From Prevotellaceae bacterium (GTDB lineage: Bacteria; Bacteroidota; Bacteroidia; Bacteroidales; UBA932): 15,103 nt of DNA. Position numbers and translations under genes: made by a program. The stretch covers positions 1 through 15,103 of the forward strand of contig JAITHX010000238.1 in assembly GCA_031279735.1 (NCBI GenBank), given 5' to 3'. Shown here piece after piece: positions 7,186-14,013 of this stretch. Each line of letters begins with the position of its first letter. Within the stretch, counting starts at the first letter, position 1. The notes beneath the pieces were generated by a model. The model worked only from the letters and a program-made list of their open reading frames with translations, did not search any database and had not been told where the DNA came from.

Positions 7186-7219
7186 ACACACACAGCGCAA
7201 AGGACGCGAAGCCCTTGCG
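7162..7219. repeat. Perfect 24-bp palindrome at the R2/R3 junction
   Basis: 7162-7185 and 7196-7219 are exact reverse complements, separated by the 10-nt loop ACACACACAG. The GC-rich stem forms the centre of the larger R2/R3 inverted pair and could fold as a strong hairpin or cruciform. Confidence 0.93.
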
Positions 7220-7355
7220 TTCTCCGCGAAGCCTCTGCGCCCTTAGCGGTTAAAAAAGCGCCGCAACGCGGTGAAAAACGGGAGGAAGATTTTAAAGACT
7301 GATACGGGATTTTGGTCACCCCGCCCTACACCCTATTATACCCTATTATACCCCC
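7196..7355 (+). repeat. Dispersed repeat copy R3 overlapping the rsmD end
   Basis: From 7199 it matches R1 nearly exactly (four mismatches over about 117 nt). The tail holds tandem ten-base units of the form CCCTATTATA (7331-7350). The rsmD stop codon (7346-7348 on +) lies inside this tail, so the element reaches into the gene's 3' end. Confidence 0.88.
7252..7273 (-). terminator. Candidate terminator of the rsmD unit
   Basis: Read on the - strand, 7273-7259 forms a six-position stem around GTT with one A-C mismatch. One C (7258) and then six T (7257-7252) follow. It lies about 73 nt past the rsmD stop in the right orientation, within R3, so the repeat seems to serve as the unit's terminator. 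Confidence 0.6.
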
Positions 7356-7885
7356 AAGAAAAACGAGAAGTTCACGCTTCCGTAGTGTCTGCTTTCGACG
7401 AAGCCGGGCGCGTCCGAGAAATCTCTGCCGGCGGGATGTTCTATCACGAGGCGTCCTCCCTCCTTGAGCAGTCGATGCTCCGTCACGAGGGAGGGGATAA
7501 GTATGGTTTTTTCGCAGGCGAACGGAGGGTCGGCAAAGATAATGTCGTATGTTTTGCGGCAGAAGCCCAGAAACCTGAAGGCGTCGTTTCTTACGGCGTG
7601 CAGTTCGACAAAGCCGAAGGTTTCGGCGGTTTTCCTGATGTAGGCGAAGTGCAGCGGGTCTATTTCCACCGTATCGACCGACCGGCAGCCTCTCGATACG
7701 AACTCGCAGGACACCGCGCCCGTTCCGGCGAAGAGGTCGAGCGCGTCCGACGAGGCAAAGTCCGCGAAGTTTTCCAGAATGTTGAACAGGTTCTCGCGCG
7801 CGGAATCCGTTGTGGGACGCGCTTTGAATCCGCGGGGGAGAGGCGGGAGAACCCTGCCGCCGTATTTGCCGCCTACTATTCGCAT
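7346..7885 (-). CDS. rsmD: 16S rRNA (guanine-N2) methyltransferase RsmD
   Basis: The product is 179 aa, the family's usual size. It starts with MRIVGGKYGGR, followed by the RsmD motif RPTTDSARENLFNIL (23-37), the SAM-binding loop LDLFAGTGA (49-57), acidic D76 after VEI, and the catalytic DPPF (119-122). By family it methylates N2 of G966 of 16S rRNA during 30S assembly. The open frame continues upstream to 8602, but that part is only shadow of the DUF3822 gene. The ATG at 7885 gives a family-like N-terminus and overlaps the DUF3822 stop by 10 nt, which suggests translational coupling. The last codons (GGGGTA, stop TAA) are formed by the end of repeat R3. Confidence 0.92.
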   Translation of the reverse strand: MRIVGGKYGGRVLPPLPRGFKARPTTDSARENLFNILENFADFASSDALDLFAGTGAVSCEFVSRGCRSVDTVEIDPLHFAYIRKTAETFGFVELHAVRNDAFRFLGFCRKTYDIIFADPPFACEKTILIPSLVTEHRLLKEGGRLVIEHPAGRDFSDAPGFVESRHYGSVNFSFFLGV

Positions 7886-8697
7886 TCGTGAAGCCGCAAC
7901 ATGTTGTAATACTTCGACGATATGTCCGGTCCGAGTATCATCATCGTTTTCTTGTCGTGTTCCTGCATTATTTCGGGGAAATAGTTTTTCAGCTCTTTCA
8001 GCTCCGAAAGCGAAATCTTTCCGGACACGTAGATGGGGATTTGCCTGGCGTCGAACTTGTCCTTCAGCGCCGACACGAAATAGAGGATGTCCTTCACGTT
8101 GGTTGTCTCGAAAGTATTGTTGAAGACAAACATATTGTTCTTGAATATGGTGATGTCCGTAAAGTATTCGCAGAGCATTATGTTCATTTTCGTTTCGTAG
8201 TATTTCTTTTTGGTAAGCTGGAGCACGTTGCAGGTTTGATTGATGAAGACTGCGCTCCTGAAGCGCCGCTTTATTTCGGACACTACCATGCTCGGTATGG
8301 CAAAACAGTTGTAGGCGCTTATTTCGGGGATGCGGATTCTGTGTATTTCGTCGAGTTCTTCGAGGGCGAACGAGAAGGAAAGGTAATCTTTCAGTCTGGT
8401 TTCGTCGAATACCGCGTCGGGCACGAATACGTTTTTGCGCGTCAGATACAGACATCGGACGGATGTGTCGGAATTCAGCGCCGGCATCTGTTTGGCAATG
8501 TCGTAGAGTTCTTCGTGCCATAAATTGTAATCCTCCGTGTTTTTCGTGTAGGAATAGCTTCTCACCACAACATGCTTTTGACTGTCCGTGTCGTAAACGC
8601 AAAAAGAAAATCCACTCAAGGATACTTGAATGGATAATCTATATTTTGAATTTGTTAAACTGAAACTTCTGTCAACGAAGTCTAAACTCAATCTCAT
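7876..8697 (-). CDS. DUF3822 family protein
   Basis: The product is 273 aa with no signal peptide or membrane segment, so it is probably cytoplasmic. The N-terminal YRLSIQVSLSGFSFCVYD segment (about 19-36) and overall layout are typical of DUF3822, a family I know only from Bacteroidetes. Two similar beta-alpha parts can be guessed (about 15-125 and 130-270), which recalls an actin/PilM-like fold, but no clear nucleotide-binding motif is seen. It lies between a one-TM hypothetical gene (35 nt upstream) and rsmD (10-nt overlap). Its function is unknown. Confidence 0.82.
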   Translation of the reverse strand: MRLSLDFVDRSFSLTNSKYRLSIQVSLSGFSFCVYDTDSQKHVVVRSYSYTKNTEDYNLWHEELYDIAKQMPALNSDTSVRCLYLTRKNVFVPDAVFDETRLKDYLSFSFALEELDEIHRIRIPEISAYNCFAIPSMVVSEIKRRFRSAVFINQTCNVLQLTKKKYYETKMNIMLCEYFTDITIFKNNMFVFNNTFETTNVKDILYFVSALKDKFDARQIPIYVSGKISLSELKELKNYFPEIMQEHDKKTMMILGPDISSKYYNMLRLHECE

Positions 8698-8732
8698 TTA
8701 TTTTCCGTGTTGTTTTCAACCTTCGGGGAGGA

Positions 8733-9338
8733 TTATTCCCAGTTGCCCGAATTGTTGTTCGGCTGGGTTACGCTTCCAACCTTAAGTCCGGGGTATTTGT
8801 TCATGTTCTTGTGTTCGTCGCAGAGATTCACTATGGCTTGCAAATCCAGCCCTTTCAGAAAAACCTTGTTGTGGGCGCCCGCTTCGAAAAGGGGTATGTC
8901 CACCTTGGAAATCGAAGGAAACATCACCGCCGCCAAGTCGAAGTCCGCTTCGCCGAACGGCACTTTGCGAATAGAATCAATGCTGAATCCCTGAATCCGC
9001 TTGAAGAGGGAATCCTTTACGGCAACCTTTATCGTGTCGGTGTAAACCTGCTTGCGGGCAACTGCGATGGAGTCGTCCCACGAACCTACCTGTTTCACGA
9101 TCTTCAGACTGTCGAACTTGAAGAAATTTACCAGAGTGTCGAAACTTCCGCAGAACCGTCCGTAGCGGTCCTTGTAGGCAACCTCGAGTTCCCTTATCTG
9201 TTTCAACTTCTCTATCACCACTGTTCTACGATGTTCCACCGCGCTGTTGAACCGGATGGGTTCCATTAAACTGTCATAGAACAAATACGCTAATACTATA
9301 GCTACAATACCTAACACAATTTGCAGAAGAGCTTTCAT
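8733..9338 (-). CDS. Hypothetical protein with one N-terminal membrane helix
   Basis: The product is 201 aa. Residues 4-22 form a transmembrane helix, followed by a charged helical stretch (36-58) and the segment AYKDRYGRFCGSFDTLVNFF (54-73). That pattern of a helix then an aromatic DxYGRF and DTL resembles the region after the N-terminal helix of type II/IV pseudopilins. The prepilin-peptidase signature (G-F-x4-E) is absent, so it is not a classical pilin. The C-terminal half is soluble, with no known motif, and ends in an Asn-rich tail. It is the first gene of the unit with DUF3822 and rsmD and is divergent from the helicase gene. I recognise it only as a Bacteroidetes conserved hypothetical. 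Confidence 0.8.
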   Translation of the reverse strand: MKALLQIVLGIVAIVLAYLFYDSLMEPIRFNSAVEHRRTVVIEKLKQIRELEVAYKDRYGRFCGSFDTLVNFFKFDSLKIVKQVGSWDDSIAVARKQVYTDTIKVAVKDSLFKRIQGFSIDSIRKVPFGEADFDLAAVMFPSISKVDIPLFEAGAHNKVFLKGLDLQAIVNLCDEHKNMNKYPGLKVGSVTQPNNNSGNWE

Positions 9339-9397
9339 TACGAATTATTTTTTATAGTTACATTTTATCTTAATTTCTAATTACGAAATTTTTAAAT

Positions 9398-9405
9398 TAC
9401 GTTTG
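9398..9405 (+). promoter_or_regulatory. Candidate -7 promoter box for the helicase unit
   Basis: TACGTTTG matches TAnnTTTG exactly, 57 nt before the ATG at 9462, within a very AT-rich 123-nt divergent intergenic region (9339-9461). I found no equally good box on the - strand for the divergent unit. Confidence 0.5.
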
Positions 9406-9461
9406 TGCAAAATTAAAAAAAAATCTATTACACAAGTATTATACGGAAAAAAAAATTGTAT

Positions 9462-10877
9462 ATGATTAGTGAACACATTGAAAATCTTATCGAATCCTCT
9501 CTGGATTTTATTCCCAACAACGATCAGAAACGGCTTTTGAGGCATATTTCGGAGTTCGTTGCCAATCCCGATTCGGAACTTTTTCTGCTCAAGGGCTATG
9601 CCGGAACGGGCAAAACTTCCGTCGTTGCCGCACTGGTCGGCTGCCTGAAAAAAATGGGCATAGCCACCGTCCTAATGGCTCCCACCGGAAGGGCGGCGAA
9701 AGTCCTCTCGTCCTACGCCGACGCTCCGGCTCACACTGTACATAAAACTATCTATCGAATGAAATCCTCCGGCGACGACACTTCTTTCTCCCTCGCTCCG
9801 AACATGCACAAGGATGCCGTTTTCATCATCGACGAAGCCTCCATGATAGCGACAGGCTCGTCGGAAAAAACCATATTCGGTTCGGGAAACCTGCTCGACG
9901 ACATGATGACTTATATAAAGGGAGGTGTTCGATGCAAGGCAATAATCGTTGGCGACGACGCGCAGCTTCCACCCGTAGGCTATTCGCTCAGCCCGGCATT
10001 AGACATCAATAATCTCGACCATTACGGCAATTGCGCGGCAGCGGAACTCCGCGAAGTGGCGCGACAGAGCGGCGAATCCGGAATACTCTTCAATGCAACC
10101 GCCCTGCGGCTTCAAATCGAACGGAACGACATCCGCCTGCCCGTCTTCGACACCCGCTTCTCCGACATAGCCGTCGTTCCGGCTTCCGACCTGATGGAAA
10201 CTCTCGCCGACGCTTACGCCGAATACGGACACGACGAAACAATAGTCATTTGCCGCTCCAACAAAAGAGTCAACAGATACAACGAAGGAATACGGAACCG
10301 CATCCTCTGCATGGAAAGCAAAATCGACGCGGGCGACAGGGTAATGATCGTCAAAAACAACTATCAGTCGCTGGAAGGCGTCGGCACAATGGACTTTATC
10401 GCAAACGGCGACATGGCTGCCGTCGGGCGGGTCAAAAAGTACTACAATCGCTACGGGTTCAATTTCGCCGATCTGACACTCCGCTTCCCCGACTACGATA
10501 ATGCCGAAATAAACTCGAAGGCAGTGATCGACGCTCTCTATTCCGAAACTTCCGCCATGCCCGCCTCCTACTCGAAGGATATTTACGCGCGCGTTGCCGA
10601 GGACTACGATCACATCGCCAACAAACGCGCCAGAAACGACGCCGTGAAGTCCGATCCGTTCTACAACGCGCTGCAAATTAAATTCGCATACGCCATCACC
10701 GCCCACAAGTCGCAGGGCGGACAATGGAAATGTGTTTTCCTCGACAATCCCTATTTCCACAACGACAATATCACATACGAAGACCTCCGATGGTTCTATA
10801 CCGCTTTGACGCGAGCTTCCGAAAAACTCTGTCTTGTCAACTTCGACGAAAAGTATTTCAACCGGCTCGACAATTAA
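9462..10877 (+). CDS. RecD-like superfamily 1 DNA helicase / AAA ATPase
   Basis: The product is 471 aa. It carries Walker A GYAGTGKT (45-52), the APTGRAAK motif (73-80), Walker B IIDEAS (122-127), GDDAQLPPVG (164-173), and the C-terminal UvrD_C_2-type motifs ITAHKSQGGQW (412-422) and YTALTRA (446-452). These are the SF1B RecD/Pif1-type helicase motifs. At this length it lacks the N-terminal extension of RecD2 and is the compact form often found in Bacteroidetes. A role in DNA repair or recombination is likely but not specific. An in-frame TTG at 9456 is possible; the ATG at 9462 is preferred. It is the first gene of a + strand unit, 29 nt before the YihY gene. Confidence 0.9.
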   Translation: MISEHIENLIESSLDFIPNNDQKRLLRHISEFVANPDSELFLLKGYAGTGKTSVVAALVGCLKKMGIATVLMAPTGRAAKVLSSYADAPAHTVHKTIYRMKSSGDDTSFSLAPNMHKDAVFIIDEASMIATGSSEKTIFGSGNLLDDMMTYIKGGVRCKAIIVGDDAQLPPVGYSLSPALDINNLDHYGNCAAAELREVARQSGESGILFNATALRLQIERNDIRLPVFDTRFSDIAVVPASDLMETLADAYAEYGHDETIVICRSNKRVNRYNEGIRNRILCMESKIDAGDRVMIVKNNYQSLEGVGTMDFIANGDMAAVGRVKKYYNRYGFNFADLTLRFPDYDNAEINSKAVIDALYSETSAMPASYSKDIYARVAEDYDHIANKRARNDAVKSDPFYNALQIKFAYAITAHKSQGGQWKCVFLDNPYFHNDNITYEDLRWFYTALTRASEKLCLVNFDEKYFNRLDN

Positions 10878-10906
10878 CCGCCAAATTGACAGAACGCTAA
10901 ACAAAC

Positions 10907-12232
10907 ATGCCCAACATAGTGAAATTAGTCTCCAGAGCCTTCTCGTTCGTCACGCACGATATATGGCAGCTCAACGTGAAGATTCTCAGCAAGCGCAAGG
11001 CTTTTTGGATTAAGCAGCTCAAAGTCCTGCTCATCACTCTCCGCGAGTTCAACGACGGAAAGGTCAACGTGCAGGCAGCCTCGCTGTCGTTCTATCTCCT
11101 CATGTCGATAGTTCCCATAGCGGCGTTCATCTTCGCCGTCTCGTCGGGCTTCGGAATAGAGGGACAGCTGACAGTCTGGCTCAACGAAACGTTTCCCGAC
11201 CGTCAGGACATAGTGAAACAGGTGCTCGATCTTGCCGACGCCGCCATAAGCAATGCGCGCGGAGGATGGGTAACAGGCGTAGGCATAGTGATGCTGCTGT
11301 GGTCTTCGCTGAATATGTTCGTCCGCATAGAGGAGGCGCTGAACGCTATCTGGCAGTCCAAGCGGCAGCGCTCGTGGGGACGGCGCTTTGCCGACTATCT
11401 TTCCATCATGCTCGTAGCCCCCATTCTGCTCATCCTGTCGAACAGCATAACGGTATCCTTCCGCTACTTTCTCGATTCGCTCACCGAAATAATTCCCTTT
11501 GCCGCAAAGGTTACGCCGTTCATCTTTACCACTCTTCCCGTCCTGCTGATATGGATTCTCTTTACCCTGCTCTACGTGGTCATGCCGAACGTGAAAGTGC
11601 GAATCTCGCCGGCGTTTGTTTCCGCCGTGATAGCCGGAACGACGTTCTATCTGGTCGAACAGTTTTACCTCTATTCCCAAGTCAGCATCTCGAAATACAA
11701 CGCCATCTACGGCAGTCTCGCCGCCATTCCGCTGTTCCTGCTCTGCGCTAAGTTCGGATGGCAGATTGTTCTCTTCGGCGCCGAACTCACATTCGCCTAT
11801 CAGAACATGGAGAACTACGAACACGAAATACTCGAACACACCAGCCTAAGCCACCGCAATTTCACCGTGCTTTCGCTCTTTCTGCTGAACAATATCGCCA
11901 TGACTTTCAAAACAGGCGAGAAACCCAAGCCTCTTTCCAGACTCGCGGACGAAACCGGACTGTCGGTAAGAGCCTTAAACCAGATAATAAAGGCGCTTCT
12001 CGACGCGGAACTGATTCTCGAAGTGAACACCGACCATAAGGATTCAGCCTTCATGCCCTCAATTGACCTTAGCGCTCTGACCGTCGAGTTCATTCTGATA
12101 CGTCTGGAAAACCTCGGCAGCAAAATCACGCCCGACAAACCCCGCGCCGAGTTCGACAGAATCTGCGAGTTCGCCGAAAAGCTGTATAACCATGCCGGAA
12201 AATCCGGTTCGCTCAAAATAACAGAACTGTAA
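10907..12232 (+). CDS. YihY/BrkB family membrane protein with C-terminal winged-helix-like tail
   Basis: The product is 441 aa. The YihY/BrkB core (about 40-300) has around six hydrophobic helices (about 60-80, 118-138, 163-186, 203-226, 237-256, 268-295) and the family motif YNAIYGSLAAIPLFLL (264-279). The old RNase BN name for this family is not supported by function, and its true role is unsettled. After the core comes a soluble tail of about 140 aa. Residues 343-372 (PLSRLADETGLSVRALNQII and following) look like a winged helix-turn-helix of the type that follows the core in longer family members. Spacing is 29 nt from the helicase gene and 5 nt to the lipoprotein gene, so it is probably one transcript. 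Confidence 0.88.
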   Translation: MPNIVKLVSRAFSFVTHDIWQLNVKILSKRKAFWIKQLKVLLITLREFNDGKVNVQAASLSFYLLMSIVPIAAFIFAVSSGFGIEGQLTVWLNETFPDRQDIVKQVLDLADAAISNARGGWVTGVGIVMLLWSSLNMFVRIEEALNAIWQSKRQRSWGRRFADYLSIMLVAPILLILSNSITVSFRYFLDSLTEIIPFAAKVTPFIFTTLPVLLIWILFTLLYVVMPNVKVRISPAFVSAVIAGTTFYLVEQFYLYSQVSISKYNAIYGSLAAIPLFLLCAKFGWQIVLFGAELTFAYQNMENYEHEILEHTSLSHRNFTVLSLFLLNNIAMTFKTGEKPKPLSRLADETGLSVRALNQIIKALLDAELILEVNTDHKDSAFMPSIDLSALTVEFILIRLENLGSKITPDKPRAEFDRICEFAEKLYNHAGKSGSLKITEL

Positions 12233-12237
12233 TAATA

Positions 12238-13140
12238 ATGAAAAGAATTCATCTCGCCCTCGCGTCGGCGCTCTTCCTGCTCGCGTGTTCCCGCGAAATA
12301 CCGTCCGACACTCTGACTCAAATCCTCTACGAAATGTATCTCACCGACGCCGTTCTGAACCGACGCAGCTTCTCGTCGGGCGATTCGGTGAGAGTGTATG
12401 AACCCATAGCCGGAAAATACGGATACACGCTCGACGAGGTAAAGAAAACCCTCGTTAAATACGCTGCCGCCGAAGGGAAAACTCAGGAGCTATTCAGCCG
12501 GATAGACAATAGGATAAAGGAAGAAAAAAGCAAATACGCGGAAGCCGCCCGCATCGAAAAGCTCGCCTCGAACTTCTATTCGGGACAGGATTCGATATCC
12601 GTAAGGTCGCGAACGTTCAACAGGCAAAATATCAGCGTCGCTCTGGAGGAGGCGGGCATATACGACATCTCGGCGCAATTCCTCTTCATGAAAAACGACA
12701 GCACGCCCAACCCCAGAATGACCGTATGGCTCGAATCATACGAACACAAGGATTCCGCAGTCGGCCGCGCGGAAACGGCACTCTCGAAAGACACCGTCTT
12801 TGCGGAATATTCCCTCCGCATAAACTTCGACAACCCGAAATTCAACCAGCTCAGAGGTCACTTCCTTACCTTCGACGACCCCCCCGCAAAAAAAGAGCGT
12901 CCGGCAGCCCCGCCCGCACTCCCGAATCCCGGACGAAAACCCGGCGACAGGAAGAAACAGCCTCTGCCTAAACCAAAGGAAGACCCCTTCCGCCAGATAT
13001 ACATTATGAAAGCAATGAGCATAAAATACAATTTCGCCGCGTCGGATTCCCTTAAAGCACAGAAAAACAAAATGCAGGATTCAATCCGAAACGCATCTCC
13101 GGATTCGGTGAAATATACGGAAATGCAGTTTGTGAATTAA
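12238..13140 (+). CDS. DUF4296 domain lipoprotein
   Basis: The product is 300 aa. Residues 1-17 end in the lipobox LLAC (C17), so it is a lipoprotein. Residues 20-110 fit DUF4296 (an ILYEMYLTDAVL segment, then helical parts with YGYTLDEVKKTL). The middle part (about 118-215) is beta-rich. A proline- and lysine-rich linker (about 217-250) precedes a helical tail. The family is Bacteroidetes-typical and of unknown role, probably periplasmic or outer-membrane anchored. It starts 5 nt after the YihY stop and is the last gene of this unit. Confidence 0.86.
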   Translation: MKRIHLALASALFLLACSREIPSDTLTQILYEMYLTDAVLNRRSFSSGDSVRVYEPIAGKYGYTLDEVKKTLVKYAAAEGKTQELFSRIDNRIKEEKSKYAEAARIEKLASNFYSGQDSISVRSRTFNRQNISVALEEAGIYDISAQFLFMKNDSTPNPRMTVWLESYEHKDSAVGRAETALSKDTVFAEYSLRINFDNPKFNQLRGHFLTFDDPPAKKERPAAPPALPNPGRKPGDRKKQPLPKPKEDPFRQIYIMKAMSIKYNFAASDSLKAQKNKMQDSIRNASPDSVKYTEMQFVN

Positions 13141-13163
13141 CAATTACCTTACAACAAGCTTTC

Positions 13164-13194
13164 TTGGAACAAATTTAGCATATATTTGTTCCAA
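13164..13194. promoter_or_regulatory. 11-bp inverted repeat overlapping a -7 box (candidate operator 1)
   Basis: TTGGAACAAAT (13164-13174) and ATTTGTTCCAA (13184-13194) are perfect inverted repeats with a 9-nt spacer. TATATTTG (13181-13188), an exact TAnnTTTG box on the + strand, overlaps the right arm. A repressor bound here would block that promoter. AbiEi-type antitoxins are known to autoregulate by binding inverted repeats, so this is a good operator candidate for the downstream pair. There is no T run after it, so it is less likely a terminator for the lipoprotein gene. Confidence 0.6.
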
Positions 13195-13213
13195 AGTCAG
13201 GATAAATAAACCC

Positions 13214-13345
13214 ATGCAATCAATTCACCGTAAGAGATGTAAGAGAGAAGAGCTGCCGCATGCATCCACGCATGCGGCTTTCCTCGCGGCGAGTACATTC
13301 GCAAGGCGAAAAACGGAATTTCGATTTATCGCCTATTATACGTAG
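13214..13345 (+). other. Small 43-codon ORF in the AbiE leader, possible relic
   Basis: An ATG opens an uninterrupted frame of 43 codons ending with TAG at 13343-13345. The first seven residues, MQSIHRK, resemble the start of the downstream antitoxin, MQSVHGK, and both ATGs lie 22 nt after a related GGAAC/GTTCC palindrome. After that the frames diverge, and this one runs through a hairpin (13255-13278). It may be a decayed antitoxin 5' end, a leader peptide, or chance. I do not call it a gene. Confidence 0.3.
13255..13278. repeat. 9-bp hairpin in the AbiE leader region
   Basis: GCCGCATGC (13255-13263) and GCATGCGGC (13270-13278) form a perfect stem with a 6-nt loop. It is followed by CTCGCGGCGAG (about 13283-13293), a second short palindrome. 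It could be a structured leader, a REP-like element or a weak terminator. With the flanking palindromes this accounts for most of the non-coding 13141-13407. Confidence 0.7.
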
Positions 13346-13361
13346 TTTCGCAACAAAATTC

Positions 13362-13386
13362 GGAACGTATGCATGAAATTTGTTCC
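13362..13386. promoter_or_regulatory. Second GGAAC/GTTCC palindrome (candidate operator 2)
   Basis: GGAAC (13362-13366) and GTTCC (13382-13386) flank a 15-nt spacer; with one extra base pair per side the arms become TCGGAAC/GTTCCGA. It shares GCAT near its middle and TTTGTTCC at its right end with the palindrome at 13166-13192. It ends 22 nt before the antitoxin ATG at 13408. Confidence 0.5.
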
Positions 13387-13407
13387 GAGACTAAAATAAA
13401 AAGGATT

Positions 13408-14013
13408 ATGCAGTCTGTACATGGTAAAATAGAAACAAAGATAAAGAGGAGAGGACGCGGGCGGATAATATTTTCAAGTGATTTTTTTTCATACGGCACG
13501 AATCTTTCGGTTCGTCACACTTTGTCGCGTTTATGCCAAAAAGGGTTAATTGTTCGTCTTTCGGCGGGCATTTATTTGTATCCGAAAATTGACGACGAGC
13601 TGGGAATATTGTATCCCTCCATTCTCGACATCGCCCGCGAAATAGCGAAAAGAGAAAAAGCAAGGTTAGTTCCAACGGGGCTGTACGCGCTCAATCGTTT
13701 GGGACTTTCCACGCAAGTGCCTGCAAAAGCGATTTTCCTCACCGACGGCTCGCCGCGCACAATAAAGATAGGTGAAAAGGCAATCTTAAAGTTCCGGAAA
13801 ACCGCCGCGAAGAATCTGGCGTTTACCGGAAAGATTACACAACTGGTTTGTTTCGCCCTCAAGGAAATAGGAAAAGACATGGTTGAGGAGGAACAACTCG
13901 AACGAATCGGAAAGGCTCTGTCGTTTGAATCCGACAGCACGATTGAACACGACGCCGCTCTCGCGCCCGAATGGATAGCTAAAATAATGTTAAAATTCAG
14001 ACATGGCGAATAA
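13408..14013 (+). CDS. abiEi: AbiEi-like (DUF6088) antitoxin / transcriptional regulator
   Basis: The product is 201 aa from the chosen ATG. The N-terminal part (about 1-60) is a winged-helix domain: KIKRRGRGRIIFSSDF, then LSVRHTLSRLCQKGLIVRL (33-51) and AGIYLYPK (53-60), typical of DUF6088/AbiEi proteins. The rest (61-201) is the C-terminal antitoxin domain with LVPTGLYALNRLGL (87-100) and FLTDGSPR (110-117). Known AbiEi proteins repress their own operon and counter the toxin. An ATG at 13369 in the same frame adds 13 residues that are not family-like and would start inside the second palindrome, so 13408 is preferred. It overlaps the toxin gene by 11 nt. Base composition is more AT-rich than in most neighbours, consistent with acquisition. 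Confidence 0.87.
   Translation: MQSVHGKIETKIKRRGRGRIIFSSDFFSYGTNLSVRHTLSRLCQKGLIVRLSAGIYLYPKIDDELGILYPSILDIAREIAKREKARLVPTGLYALNRLGLSTQVPAKAIFLTDGSPRTIKIGEKAILKFRKTAAKNLAFTGKITQLVCFALKEIGKDMVEEEQLERIGKALSFESDSTIEHDAALAPEWIAKIMLKFRHGE

Noticed and set aside
7036..7302. Small ORFs across repeats R2 and R3
   Set aside because: They are made of repeat sequence, are present on both strands, and match no protein family.
7331..7350. Possible CRISPR-like or sigma70 TATAAT promoter array
   Set aside because: Units are only ten bases with no spacers, and TATAAT is not the promoter box of this phylum; it is the tail of a dispersed repeat.
7886..8602. In-frame upstream extension of rsmD, making a protein of 418 aa
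   Set aside because: The extra residues are shadow of the DUF3822 gene and have no family similarity; the internal ATG at 7885 gives the exact RsmD N-terminus.
9456..9461. TTG start for the helicase
   Set aside because: An ATG two codons later gives the same protein with a commoner start codon.
9999..10904. Long - strand ORF of 301 codons opposite the helicase
   Set aside because: Antisense shadow of a gene with complete helicase motifs; the protein has low-complexity valine-rich composition and no motif.
13369..13407. Upstream start of the antitoxin at 13369
   Set aside because: It adds 13 residues (MHEICSETKIKRI) unlike the family and would begin inside the second palindrome; MQSV at 13408 is the typical start.
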